From the NCBI RefSeq assembly GCF_026262505.1, contig NC_067204.1, positions 3,753,797-3,817,796 of the forward strand: DNA of 64,000 nt, read 5' to 3'. The translations under genes were made by a program, and so were the position numbers. Below the pieces are notes generated by a model, which was given only the letters and a program-made list of their open reading frames with translations, ran no database searches and was not told where the DNA came from. Source of the DNA: Trichomonas vaginalis G3 (lineage: Eukaryota > Parabasalia > Trichomonadida > Trichomonadidae). Each line of letters starts with the position of its first letter. Positions within the stretch are counted from its first letter, which is position 1. Below, piece by piece: positions 1 to 12,138 of the stretch.

Positions 1-678
1 GAACTAATTTGACTTAATAATTCGACGAATTGTCTAAGAAATAGATATGTAATATAATTGACGTATTTATGCTTGTATTACTTCAATTTGTATTTTTGAA
101 TTTGTTTTTATGGAGAGAAATATGGTAACCTTATTGTTGTTTTCTTCGTAAGATACAGTAACAATGAGCAAAACATTATTGCCGAATTCAAAATTTTTAT
201 CCAAATCCCATTCCATAGAGTTCTCAAATTTTGATAGGAATTTGGGAGTTGTACAGTAAATAAGAACGATATAAAAGAATCATAGAGAACAAAAATTATT
301 ATGAAAATTAGTGTTACTCTCCTCTAATTATTAAATTTAGAACGAAACGATCTTAAATGGTTAATCATCAATTGAAAAAAAGAGTATTCGTAAAATTGAC
401 AACAATTGAATACCCATCATTGACAAATGCCCTACCAGGTGTTTTCTGAAATATCAGAGTATAAGGAATCAGGTTTTTCGGGCATAAATTGTGAGAGATA
501 ATTTCAATGTGTTTGTAAAAAGGGTTGATAAAATAAATCTTACTTATCTATTATTATACTACAAAATGTTCTTTTTGCTAATTATTGAATTCAAATTGGT
601 CAAATTTTCAAGGATAATTGTTCGCGAACGATATCCTATTGAATTTTTGTGCATTGTAAAAAATCAATCTTATTATTG
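1..678. other. AT-rich stretch without a recognised gene
   Basis: I see no convincing gene, RNA or repeat here. The only open frame (491-679) starts at GTG, is hydrophobic and low in complexity, and overlaps the start of the next gene, so I treat it as chance. The last bases hold the presumed promoter of the 72-aa gene. Confidence 0.5.
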
Positions 679-897
679 ATGGATAGTGATGATGATTTCA
701 TTATTGTAGATGACGAATACTCATTATTTCGACATCATAAACAAGAACAAATAAAACAACCAAAGCAAATTTCCTTGTTCTCTATCCTTTCATCGATAGA
801 TAATTCTACTCATTACAAAAATATGAATTGGCCAATTAAAGAGGCTAATCTTGCGGGTCAGTCAGTTGACATTTTAGGAAGCTATTGTGCTGCCTAA
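679..897 (+). CDS. Small acidic protein, 72 aa, unknown function
   Basis: I do not recognise this protein. The start at 679 is preferred over an in-frame ATG at 649, because a TCA-type initiator-like sequence lies at 665-667, just upstream. The N-terminus is strongly acidic and carries DDDFIIVDDE at residues 4-13. This has the layout of an Atg8-interacting (AIM/LIR) motif: acidic residues, then aromatic-x-x-aliphatic (FIIV). The rest is polar with no membrane segment or known domain. Base composition and a clean stop at 895-897 suggest a real but small gene. A chance ORF remains possible at this length. Confidence 0.45.
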   Translation: MDSDDDFIIVDDEYSLFRHHKQEQIKQPKQISLFSILSSIDNSTHYKNMNWPIKEANLAGQSVDILGSYCAA

Positions 898-1219
898 ATT
901 AAATTGATTTTGTACAGTAAATAGTCAGTATTTATATATATTTTCGAAAAATAGTTTTTTAAATCAATCTTACAAATCTAATATGAGATTTCTAGTTCGA
1001 TAGATGTCTATATCTTCAATATTAAATCTATCGATATTTTTATTTTTAAATTTCAAATTTATAAAATTTTTAAATATTCGAATTAAAATGAGATTATATA
1101 CGGAAAAAGTGAAAACACACAACAAATTATAAAGAGTAGTATCACTAGTTATACATAAAAATACAATCTATTTTTTATATAAATCTAAAACAAAATATTT
1201 TTCAACAAATATAAACATA

Positions 1220-2752
1220 TTAATCTTTTTTGAGTCCATTTAGAATGGATGACATTGAATATCTGACTTTCATCTGATGTATGTACTTATTATTATTCGG
1301 TTCGTTCAATTTCTCGCAAACTATGTCCCATTTCGGTGGAACATAAGCGCTTTGCTTGGTAAGGCATTCGGTGTCGGCCTTTATTATGAAGCAATCGCTT
1401 GGTGCGCTTTGATTTCTTCGTTCAAGTTCTTCATTAATTGCTCTGACCTCTCTACTTCCTGCTTTCTGTTCAATTTGTAGTGCGGGCGGTCTGTTCTTCT
1501 TACTTTTACCGTTTTCGTTTGTACTCGAGTCTGAGAAAAACTGAGCTTTTCTGAGATTTGTTGCTTTCGAATTTTTCTCGTCCGAATACGAGTCATCTGA
1601 GTCTGGAACGCCGTCAATCGGCACTTCATCGAATTCTTCACTGTTCGTTGGCGTAATTTTGTTGATATTAACCGCTTTTAATGGAGATCTTCGCGCTCTT
1701 CTTGGAGGGCTTTCTCTTGGCTCGTGCAATTCAGCACTATCTTCTGTAGTTATCGTAGCGGTTGTGGTAGTAGTCGTTGTATAATTTCCGGTATCTGGAT
1801 TTGTACTTGAATTATTTCGTCTAATATCAGCTTTCGGAGGTTCCCCGTCGATGGATTGCGTAGAACAACTCTCGCTGTCGTACCGAAGTCTGCTCTTTCT
1901 TGCTGGCGGAGCTTCTTTCGGAGGACTTGGAAATAATGGAAGTTTTTGAGGGCTTTGGTTGTTAGATTTGAGAACATTGATTAGAGGTGATTTATCTGTC
2001 GATGGTTTCGTAATGATCTTTCTTGGTCGTTTTCGACCAGAATCCATTGTATCGGGTTCGCTTATCATCGAATCGCGCGACTTCATACTTGAGGCATCAT
2101 CAATGGAAAGGGTTCTCCAATTCTCGTCGTCTTTGGAGTTGTATACATCAATTGACTTAAATGGGTCTTCTGAAGCAAATGATTCACTACTGAGTGTGCC
2201 TCTGAAGTGAAGAGGTCTTATAATAGGAGATTCTCCCATAGGAATTTTATTCGGTTCCGGTACATTTGGAATCGTTATTTCTGGTTTTGGTAATTTCTTA
2301 ACGGCACTTTTCTTTTTCGATGCTCTCTTCTTTTTTGTTTCGCTTGCAGTTGATTGCGTGTCTTCTGCAACTTTTTGTTCAAAATCTATTTCATTATCAC
2401 TGTCATTGTTTGGTGCTGCTACTGATTTCGCAGTATTTTTTGTTTTCTTTTTGTGTTTGTGCTTCTTCTGTTTATCGTCTGCATCCTGATTTTCTATCTC
2501 GTTGAATTGTTTTTCATTTTGCTCTTCAATGATATTATTAGATTCAGGACTTCCTGATTTCGGTAGTAATATGTCACTACTGCAGCTTTTAAGGGCTTCC
2601 ATTTGCTCTTTTGCTGCTAAAACTTTTCGAACAGATAATTTGTGTTTTTTCGCTTTTGAAGTATGATTGTTTTGAGAATCGTTCTTGCTACTTTGGGACG
2701 AACTTATATTATCCTTCTGGAGATTGGGGCGTTTTGATTCCCCTCCTTCCAT
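1220..2752 (-). CDS. Charged, disordered 510-aa protein (probably nuclear)
   Basis: The family is not recognised. The start is an ATG at 2752. The protein is rich in Lys, Ser, Asp, Glu and Asn, with several basic clusters that could serve as nuclear localisation signals: KKHKHKKKTKN near residue 97, KKKRASKKK near 140, and GRKRPRK near 240. A threonine run (TTTTTTTATITT) lies near residue 330 and acidic serine stretches follow. The only compact-looking part is the last ~80 residues, from SREVRAINEELERRNQSA to the C-terminus. It contains YVPPKWDIVCEKLN and is the best candidate for a conserved region. Composition suggests a nucleic-acid or chromatin-linked protein, but this is inference. The gene stands alone, with the inverted-end element at 2867-4094 just upstream of its 5' end. 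Confidence 0.7.
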   Translation of the reverse strand: MEGGESKRPNLQKDNISSSQSSKNDSQNNHTSKAKKHKLSVRKVLAAKEQMEALKSCSSDILLPKSGSPESNNIIEEQNEKQFNEIENQDADDKQKKHKHKKKTKNTAKSVAAPNNDSDNEIDFEQKVAEDTQSTASETKKKRASKKKSAVKKLPKPEITIPNVPEPNKIPMGESPIIRPLHFRGTLSSESFASEDPFKSIDVYNSKDDENWRTLSIDDASSMKSRDSMISEPDTMDSGRKRPRKIITKPSTDKSPLINVLKSNNQSPQKLPLFPSPPKEAPPARKSRLRYDSESCSTQSIDGEPPKADIRRNNSSTNPDTGNYTTTTTTTATITTEDSAELHEPRESPPRRARRSPLKAVNINKITPTNSEEFDEVPIDGVPDSDDSYSDEKNSKATNLRKAQFFSDSSTNENGKSKKNRPPALQIEQKAGSREVRAINEELERRNQSAPSDCFIIKADTECLTKQSAYVPPKWDIVCEKLNEPNNNKYIHQMKVRYSMSSILNGLKKD

Positions 2753-2866
2753 ACTTTACAAAAAAATAATCGTACATGTAAAGAAAACCGTTTTCGTTTT
2801 ACAATTGACTCTATTTGCAAATGGATTTGTTTATAAGATCAAGCACTCAAAGGGGTATATGTACTT

Positions 2867-4094
2867 TAAGGTGGCCGATTCTGGTGGAAAAGTGCTGGGA
2901 AACGTTCCCCGAGGTAATAAAATCTGGTTTTTATGGTAATAAATTTTTTTTCATTTTTTTATTTTCAAAATATTTTTGGAGAAGAAAAAGTTGTTTCCCA
3001 GATGATTTGATAATGGATTATGTTTCTACTATTCATATAGGAGCATACTATCCTGTATTCATCCAATTCCCATACCTTCTGGTATCACCACATCTGTGAT
3101 TCTTTCACCAGATTTTCCTCTCAATTTTTTTACAAAATCTCTCAATTTCTTTACAAAAGTTCTCAATTTTCACCATACCTCATCCAAAATCTGGGGAAAA
3201 ACATACGTGTTCCTCATATACTTGGGATACACCGAACTTCTCGGGCAATGGATCATCATATGATATCAATGCGAATTTCACAGTAATAATGATTTTCCAT
3301 CAGATTCAGTATCCTGTGATTGAATGGGAAAGATTTGAACAAATAGTCAACAATGAATCTAATGTAATTCTTGGTATACAGTATAAACACTTAAGATCAA
3401 TTGTTTACCTTCAGATATTTTAAATCCAGATTCGAAAAAAACTCATCAACTTACCTTTATACAAAGAATTTCATCCATATTTTAAATATTATGCATGTTC
3501 TATCATTACCAAAGGTTTAAATTAATTGAATTAGAGCAAACTATTTTTATTATTAGTAAATTTACTTTGCTAACTGCATATATCATTTTTTTTGTTACTT
3601 CAAACAAAACTGTACTTACAGATTTAAAAAATTAAGCAAATCAAATTATATTTAAATTTCAATATTTGAATAAAACCATTTTAATTAAATAACTTAGGTG
3701 CTTTTTCAAAATAATACTGATTCCAAAACTTTAATATCTTAATAAAATGAAATTTGATCCACTTTTAAAAACTGTAATATTTGAAGTGTAAAATTGGTAG
3801 ATAATGTATAAATTATTAAACTAATTGGTTTATAAAGTTATTAAATTATTTGAATAAAATTTCGAAATACCAAGAGGAAATCAATGAACAAAGAAAAAAA
3901 CAGAAAGAGAAGGAGAAAATAAAAGGAAAAAGGAGGAAAGGAAAGAAAAAGGAATAATAATATAGGGCATATTTCATAAATGGCGACATTAACTTTGTGA
4001 TGTTCATGGCCGGAGGCCTGATTTTTTTACAAGATTATTTTTTCCCCACTGGCTTTTCCCAGATTTTGAGTTTATCAACCAGAAACGACCACCT
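2867..4094. mobile_element. Non-autonomous inverted-end element (MULE-like MITE), 1.2 kb
   Basis: The two ends are imperfect inverted repeats with shared form AGGTGGYCGWTTCTGGTKG: left at 2869 on the plus strand, right ending at 4094 on the minus strand, 16 of 19 bases alike. The 9-mer TATGTACTT flanks it directly (2858-2866 and 4095-4103). Extending to 11 bases gives one mismatch, which fits the 9-11 bp target duplications of Mutator-like elements. The interior has no coding sequence and includes a purine-rich tract at about 3868-3955. The element sits between the 510-aa gene and the ankyrin array. Superfamily is inferred from duplication length only. Confidence 0.6.
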
Positions 4095-4118
4095 TATGTA
4101 CTTGAAAGTATCAAGATC

Positions 4119-4281
4119 ATTCGCAAAAAGATAAGGAGTTGAGTATCTAAAATATTTGCTCATTCGTAATATCAGCACATATTGTTGGATTTCAGTTGAA
4201 GATTATTCGGTGTGTCAATCATACCAAGATGCCTAATTGAATAAAATTGTGAAATTTACCCATTATTCGCAAAAAGATAAG
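4119..4281 (+). repeat. Pair of 19-bp direct repeats
   Basis: ATTCGCAAAAAGATAAGGA occurs at about 4119-4137 and again at about 4263-4281, 144 bases apart. Both lie in the short stretch between the inverted-end element and ankyrin copy 1. There is no coding content. They could be a duplicated promoter segment or the remains of an insertion. Confidence 0.6.
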
Positions 4282-4381
4282 GACGATAAGCCACTATAGG
4301 GCCTATGAAACGACTTTATACCAACATATAAAATAATTTCTAATCTTTATTTTTTATTTTTTTTAATCAGTAATCACATTC

Positions 4382-7300
4382 ATGTATATTAATGGAGCTT
4401 CGGACCAAAAACTGAACAATGGAATCCTTATGACTATACCATCGTTAGCACGCAAGGAATATTCTCTACCTTCCTTTTTTAATTCACATGGCCGAAGAGA
4501 TTTTCCTACTAATATCGATATTGTTAAGGGGATTGTATCTAAATTGGGTTTGAATGCAATTTTTGAGTTATACATTGAACAAGATTCGAAAAAAATAAAA
4601 ATGAAACCTAACGCTTGGTCCACAGAAAAAAATCCACTCACTTTTTTACGTTTTATCCACCAGAAGACATAATGAACACGGAATTACCAAAAAGTTTAGA
4701 ACAGATAAATGAAGTTCAACAAATGTTTTTGAATTACGATCGAAATAACGAAGAACAGACACGTAAACTTGTTGATTTCATCGAAAATCATGTTTATACC
4801 GGTTTACGCGAATTATCAACAAACATTTTTCTTCGACCACAAAAAGTCAAAGATTACGTTCATTTATACTCATTATTATCACGAAACATTAAGATTATTT
4901 CATATCACAACTTTGTTTGCACACCAATTTTTTCACATTATTTAATCAAAGAAGGAATCTGTTCGGAATTCGAAGCAACCCAACTTTCATCAATGTTACC
5001 TAATTCAACAAATGAATACTATTTAAATCTCTTTGCAGAGTTCATTAGCTTTGCTAATTGTGTAAATCCAGATGCGAAAGAGATTGAATTCATCGACTCA
5101 TTTATTGATGATAACATCGACAAATTTGTTGAACTCACATCGAAAACGGATTTTGATTATAATGAAAAACTCTTCAAAAATCGTCGTCCAATTTCGTTGA
5201 TCAACTTATCTGCAATGTATGGCGCAATTAAATGTTTCAAGTATCTTTTAGTTCATAATCCAGACTTGGAAATATTTGTAATTATGCTGTTGTTGGTGGT
5301 AACACAGAAATCATCCGTATTCTTAAACAAACAGGTGTTAATTTCAATGATACATCAATTGTTTCATTATACTTCCGTCGTGATGAATTATTTGACTGGC
5401 TTCGTTCAGAAACAACCGAAGATAACAACCAAGAAAATCTAAATCATATTGAATACTCTATTACAGAAACACTTTCTATCAAAGCAATTTATTCATTGAC
5501 AAAGAAAAATCCACTTCTTTGTATCAATGACTGGTTATCAGTTTTTACATTAGATGGTTTAGTTGAACCAGTCCGAGAACTCTCAAAGAACTGTCTGTTC
5601 TTGAACTCTCTATTTTACATAATTCGAGATGAAGAAACACTCAACAATTTACTTTTAAATACACCTGAGCCATATTTTAACAAATTGATTAAAGAATCAA
5701 TTTCCAAAGGCTATCTTTATCACCTCAAAGTTCTTCTTCGTGATTCTAAGTTTGACTTTCTTCGTGCAGACCCAGCAATCATCATCTTAATTCAAAATAA
5801 TTTCAATGATATTTATGAAGAAGCTCGAACTAGATATTATAGTAGACTTTCACCAGCTATAGCTTATCAGAATTTCCTTAGCAAACTTCCTGTTTATGAA
5901 AATATTTCATTTGATGTAATGAAGTATTGTATCAGCATTAATGATATGGCAACTTTCAAAGAACTTGCAGTAAAATTCAGAAATACCGATTATTCATTAG
6001 AGCAATTACTTGAATTACTTAAATTATCACCTTTGACATGGTCATTTGCATCAAAAAAGATTGTTGAAAAAGAACCAGATGGATCAGTTTGTATTCCATT
6101 AACAAGATATTATTTTATTTCAGAAGATAATGGTATTATTCCTGCACAAGTTGCTGATATCATTATGAAAGATCCCGAATTGCAATCACAACTTACAGCA
6201 TATGATTGCATCAATTTGTTATCAATGATTAATCAGAATTACACAGATATTTCTCCATTGATTTCTCTTTTGACAAAATTTGGATTGATAGATCAGAAAG
6301 ATCATATTACAAACAATTCTTTAATCAAAGATGTTCAACAAATCGTTTATAATTCTCCTAAAATTGAACAACTCATCAAAGAAGATATTCTAGGATTCGC
6401 CAACATTATTTCACCACATCTTGATTTTATTAAAAATGTCACTGGAATCGAAGTTCCAAAAGAATTTTATGAAAAAGTTGTTCATATTTACATGAATACT
6501 GTACATCAACCAGCATATACGACTAAGGTGTTTCCAAATCAACCAGAAAGATCAAATTATTATAAATACTTAGATTTTGTCACATTTCTTACACATCCTA
6601 TTAACAGGAAACATGTTAATATCATAGAACTTTCTAAGTCAATAATGAATCTTAATTTGATCAAACAATTTGAATATACTGAAGAAGAGATCAATCATCT
6701 CAAAACAGTAAAATTCATGAAAGATTATTTGATGTTTAATCAAAAAAATGTCAAATACTTTACTATTAAAGAAATTCTTAACACGAATAATGATTCTACA
6801 GTTATCCATGCAGCATTAACTAAAACATTAACCCCTGAAGATGTATCAGCAATTCAAGAATACATTAATTCTAAGTATTCCAATGAATTTTCCAGTCACA
6901 AAGAAAAAACATTTGTCAGAACTGAATTCAGACCAATTTTCATAAGAGATGAAATTTGCAATGGTTTTAGCGATAAATTATTATTATATTTCCTTATGCC
7001 TGTTGCTGACTTCGATGATATATGCGGAAAAATTTTGGATGCTTTGTTTGCAAGGAATATGAATGACGAAGAGAAATTTAGACTTTTTATGAAAATTCCA
7101 TATGATAAAAAGGCAATTGAATTCATTATTTCTCGGAAAGAAAAGATTAATAATTCATGTCTGATTGTTTATTCAATGAGGGCGAATACACAAATTGTCG
7201 ATAAAGGAACTCCAATTGAAGATTTATACTTTGCAAAGTCGTTTAGCATTTATCCATCTCTTAGATATGAAAGTTTGTTTGACTACAAAGTTTCCAAAGC

Positions 7301-8714
7301 AGCCATGGCTAAAGCATTATTTTATGCTATCTATAATAATAATGAAGCTGCATTTAATCTTTTGATTTCTAAAGGAGCTCCTATCAATGTTATTATAGAA
7401 GGAATGACTCCTCTTCAATATGCTATTAGTATCGGTGTAAAGTCTATTGCTTGTAAATTAATGGAATTAGGTGCATCTCTTGGTTTCAATGGAACTAAAA
7501 CAGCTGCATTTTGTGCAGAGGAATCTGGAGATAAGACAATGATTGAATTGTTTTGTAGCAAAATTAATCTTGATTATGAATCTTTATTCCAAGATATAAG
7601 AAAGATTCATATTCCTGATTCAGCAACACCGAAATATCCGGGTATTGATATATTTCAAATCATCAATACAAGTTTTACTAAGTTTTTTTCCCAAATTGAT
7701 AGATGTTTCAACTGTGCAGCTAAATGGTCCAAAAGAAATATCAATATTCCACAAGTAACTAAATTAATACAAAATGAAATGACGACAGTATCTTCTTTTA
7801 CTAATTCACTATATATTATGTTATACTTCACTCCTGTTGATATAGCAGCATTTGAAGACATAATTCCAAGAGTATTTTCAATCAGAAGAATACTTCCAGC
7901 ACATGAAAGACAAGAGGTTTGGGATTTCATTGTAAACAACATCAATGAAAGCAATAAATGGTTTAAGGCTGTTTATTCTGTCATCACAGGGATCAAAATG
8001 ATTGAAGAAGTTGAAAATCTCTCAGATTTATTGTATATTGCAACACGACTTGGTAATATTGAAATTATTACAGAATTACTTGATAAAGGTGCTCGAATCG
8101 AAGATGTTGAAGGCATTTTCAATCGCATGTCTCCATCATTAGAAGCAATCAGCAAAGATCGATCAGACATTTTAGAACTTTTCATTCTTCATGGATTGAA
8201 ATTTGATCATATCTATTCTATTGACAACTTCACATTGCTCAATGCAAGTATTGAATTCAACTCTACAAAATGCTTTGATCTTTTATTTTCTCAAACATCA
8301 TTTGGTCATTTTGTTGTTGAAACACCAATGATGAGTGCTCTTCAAACATTCGAACGAACAGGCAACGATTACTTCATCAACAAACTTCTTCCTCAAATTG
8401 ACACCGAATACGAAAGAATTGTTGATTCATCATTTTGTGACTACTTATTATTCAAATCCGGTCAAATTCCAGAATTCCACTATAATTCAGCTAAAAGACC
8501 CAATAATTTACCAAAACCTTCATCTCATTTTAATGATAATTCAAGCAAAATTGCTAATTTGGAGTCATCAGATTTAATTCAAAAAATTTTGGTGTATCAA
8601 TATCTTTCTGAAACATTATCAACTAACTCCAATCAAAAATTCATTAGAAATCTATCTCGCGAAAAAATATCTAATTTCAAATGGGGCAAAGGTGTTCCCT
8701 TTTTACGATTTTAA
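4382..8714 (+). pseudogene. DUF3447/ankyrin family gene, array copy 1 (two frameshifts)
   Basis: This is the first of five tandem family members. An ATG at 4382 opens a copy-specific N-terminus of about 85 residues. The common block then starts (PPEDIMNTELPKSLEQ), followed by a DUF3447-type region (FIDSFIDDNIDKFVELTS, then SLINLSAMYGAIKCFKYLL), an all-helical middle, and ankyrin repeats near the C-terminus (MTPLQYAISIGVKSIACKL; LLYIATRLGNIEIITELL). Such proteins are probably intracellular binding scaffolds; their partners are unknown. Compared with the other copies, one base is missing in a T-run near 4640, and one base is missing near 5270 (shared with copies 2, 4 and 5). After that the frame is open to 8714, more than 1070 codons. 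The last ~75 residues are copy-specific. Confidence 0.85.
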
Positions 8715-8895
8715 TAAAAAATGTTTATCAATTATCTATTTATTTTTCTCTATAATGTCATACATATCATCAAATATTATTAGTTATGCCCAACTGACTT
8801 TAATTCAAATTTCTGACCAATGGCTTGAAGCTTCATTGAATATAACCTTAAACGACGGGCGTAAGAGCACCCTTAAATTTAAATAATCCCATTCA

Positions 8896-11800
8896 ATGAT
8901 TAATTTTGCACGTCAGGCATCACGACAGACTCGTGAAGTACGCTCCACTGTACCATCGTTAACACGCATTGAAAATCCGGAAATTTACAATGATAATCAG
9001 CGAGGCCATATTAGAATTCCCAATAATATTCAAATTATTAATAATATTGTACCAAAATTAAATTTAGGTTCAATTTTTACATTGTATGATCCACAAGATC
9101 GTAAAAGAAGTAACAGATCACAAAATCATTGGAACCTAGATAAAAATTCACTCACTGATTTTACATTTTATCCACCAGAAGACATAATGAACACAGAATT
9201 ACCAAAAAGTTTAGAACAGATAAATGACGTTCAACAAATGTTTTTGAATTACGATCGAAATAACGAAGAGCAGACACGTAAACTTGTTGATTTCATCGAA
9301 AATCATGTTTACACAGGTTTACGCGAATTATCAACAAACATTTTTCTTCGACCACAAAAAGTCAAAGATTACGTTCATTTATACTCATTATTCTCACGAA
9401 ACATTAAGATTATTTCATGTCACAACTTTGTCTGCACACCAATTTTTTCACATTATTTAATCAAAGAAGGAATCTGTTCGGAATTCGAAGCAACCCAACT
9501 TTCATCATTGTTACCTAATTCAGCAAACGAACACTACTTAAATCTCTTTTCAGAGTTCATTAAATTTTCGAATTGTGTAAATCCAGATGCGAAAGATATT
9601 GAATTTATTGACTCATTTATTGATGATAACATCGACAAATTTGTTGAACTCACATCGAAAACGGATTTTGATTATAATGAAAAACTCTTCAAAAATCGTC
9701 GTCCAATTTCGTTGATCAACTTATCTGCAATGTATGGCGCAATTAAATGTTTCAAGTATCTTTTAGTTCATAATCCAGACTTGGAAATATTTGTAATTAT
9801 GCTGTTGTTGGTGGTAACACAGAAATCATCCGTATTCTTAAACAAACAGGTGTTAATTTCAATGATACATCAATTGTTTCATTATACTTCCGTCGTGATG
9901 AATTATTTGACTGGCTTCGTTCAGAAACAACCGAAGATAACAACCAAGAAAATCTAAATCATATTGAATACTCTATTACAGAAACACTTTCTATCAAAGC
10001 AATTTATTCATTGACAAAGAAAAATCCACTTCTTTGTATCAATGACTGGTTATCAGTTTTTACATTAGATGGTTTAGTTGAACCAGTCCGAGAACTCTCA
10101 AAGAACTGTCTGTTCTTGAACTCTCTATTTTACATAATTCGAGATGAAGAAACACTCAACAATTTACTTTTAAATACACCTGAGCCATATTTTAACAAAT
10201 TGATTAAAGAATCAATTTCCAAAGGCTATCTTTATCACCTCAAAGTTCTTCTTCGTGATTCTAAGTTTGACTTTCTTCGAGCTGACAAAAATATCATCTC
10301 AGACCTTGAAAAAAATACAAAGATTTTTACAATGAAATTCAATCCCACTATTATGGGCATTTATCTATGGAAAAAGCCTATAAGAACTTCTGTGATAAGC
10401 TTCCTGTTCATGAAAGTATTTCATTTGATGTAATGAAGTATTGTATCAGGATTAATGATATGGCAACTTTCGACGAACTCACAATAAATTTCAGAAATAC
10501 CGATTATTCATTAGAGCAATTACTTAAATTACTCAAATTATCACCTTTGACATGGTCATTTGCATCAAAAAAGATTGTTGAAAAAGAACCAGATGGGTCA
10601 GTTTGTATTCCATTACCAAGATATTATTTTATTTCAGAAGATAATGGTATTATTCCTGCACAAGTTGCTGATATCATTATGAAAGATCCCGAATTACAAT
10701 CACAACTTACAGCATATGATTGCATCAATTTGTTATCAATGATTAATCAGAATTACACAGATATTTCTCCCTTGATTTCTCTTTTAACAAAATTTGGATT
10801 GATTACTGATCCAAGTCAAATTAATGAAAATACATCATTAACAGATATCCAAGAAATTGTTTATAATTCTCCTAAAATTGATGAACTTATCAAAGAAGAT
10901 ATTGAAGGATTCGCGAATATTATTGCACCACATCATGATTTTATCACTAAAGTCACTGGAATTGAAGTTTCAAAAGAATTTTATGATAAAATTGTCCATA
11001 TTTATGTCAATGATGTCGATCATCAATCACGATATTTTTCAAGGAAAAATTCTATGAAAAAAGGAACAAAAGAATCGACTCTAATGGAGAAATATTTTGA
11101 AGCATTTCTTACACATCCTATTAATAGAAAGCATGTTGATTTCAAACAATTGTGCATATCAAATATGAATATTTCGGTGATCAGGCAATTTGAATATACT
11201 GAAGAAGAAATTTCATATCTAAAAACTATACCATTCTTGAGAGAACACTTGTTATACAATCATAATAATTTCAAATTCTATACTATTCAAGAAATTATTG
11301 AATTGGGAAATTATGAAGTAACAATCAATGCAATTTTGGCTAAACCATTAACACCAGAAGAGATAACAGTAATAAAAGTATTTTTGAGACCAAAAATTTT
11401 GGTGATGATGCAAATCAATGACCAAAGTGATTCTGAAAAATTCTTTATGAGAACTATTTTCAAGAGAAAAGAGCTCTGTAACGAATTTCCAAATAATATT
11501 TTACTATATTTCTTTATACCAGTAGTTACATTCGATGAGGAATGCAGCAATATTTTGGATGTCTTGATTACAGGGGATTTAGCTGACGAACAGAAATTTG
11601 ATATTTTTATGAAAATTCCAATTAATCAAAAGACAAAAGATTTCATCCTATCTCGGAAAGAAAAGATCGATAAATCGTGCTTGATTATTTTTTCTGCGAG
11701 AGCTTCAATGCACATTGTTGAGAAAGGAACTCCAATTGGAGATATATACTTTGCAAGGATTTTTAGCGTATTGGACAGGATTAAATTTACAAATCGTATA

Positions 11801-11923
11801 TATTATCACTTGCTGTATATTTTATATATACTCTTCATATTCTGGAAGAAATTTTTTAGTTATGAGCTAAATTTCTTCCCAAATAGCCGCAACATCAGTA
11901 TTCCAAGATTGGTCGCTTATTAG
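8896..11923 (+). pseudogene. DUF3447/ankyrin family gene, array copy 2 (3'-truncated)
   Basis: An ATG at 8896 directly follows TCA. It gives an unbroken 353-residue N-terminal part that joins a unique head to the common block without the copy 1 break. The shared one-base deletion lies near 9786. A second shift lies in an A-run near 10310, inside the helical middle. Homology then continues in one frame to about 11770, where it stops abruptly in favour of unrelated AT-rich sequence; the frame ends by chance at 11923. The C-terminal ankyrin region is therefore missing. The block at 10797-11000 is almost identical to the matching part of copy 5, not to copy 1. Confidence 0.85.
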
Positions 11924-12138
11924 AACTCTCTTTTTATTACTCATCATTCTTTAAAAATTGCATTTTGTGGATATTGAGCTAAAATTGCCATTCTTGAATC
12001 AAAAATCATCGTAGGTTCTAGGATTAATTGTTCCATGAAAAATATAGAACAAATTCACTAGTCATAATATTTTTTTTGGTAAACTGGTTATTATATCAGT
12101 ACTGAAAAAATTGAATTGATTGATTGACTTCAAAAAAA

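Noticed and set aside
5255-5290. Programmed -1 frameshift at the shared deletion site
   Set aside because: The codons TTG GAA ATA TTT offer no X-XXY-YYZ slippery site and no obvious downstream stem; a copied lesion is simpler.
5286-5310. GGTAACACAG inside the ankyrin genes resembles the trichomonad 3' splice site (ACTAACACACAG), which might make the shared shift an intron
   Set aside because: The same bases are coding and in frame in copy 3 (GGNTEII), CTAAC is absent, and no GTATGT donor lies at a suitable distance.
8692-8886. 64-codon ORF at the end of ankyrin copy 1
   Set aside because: It overlaps the copy 1 stop in another frame and is low in complexity.
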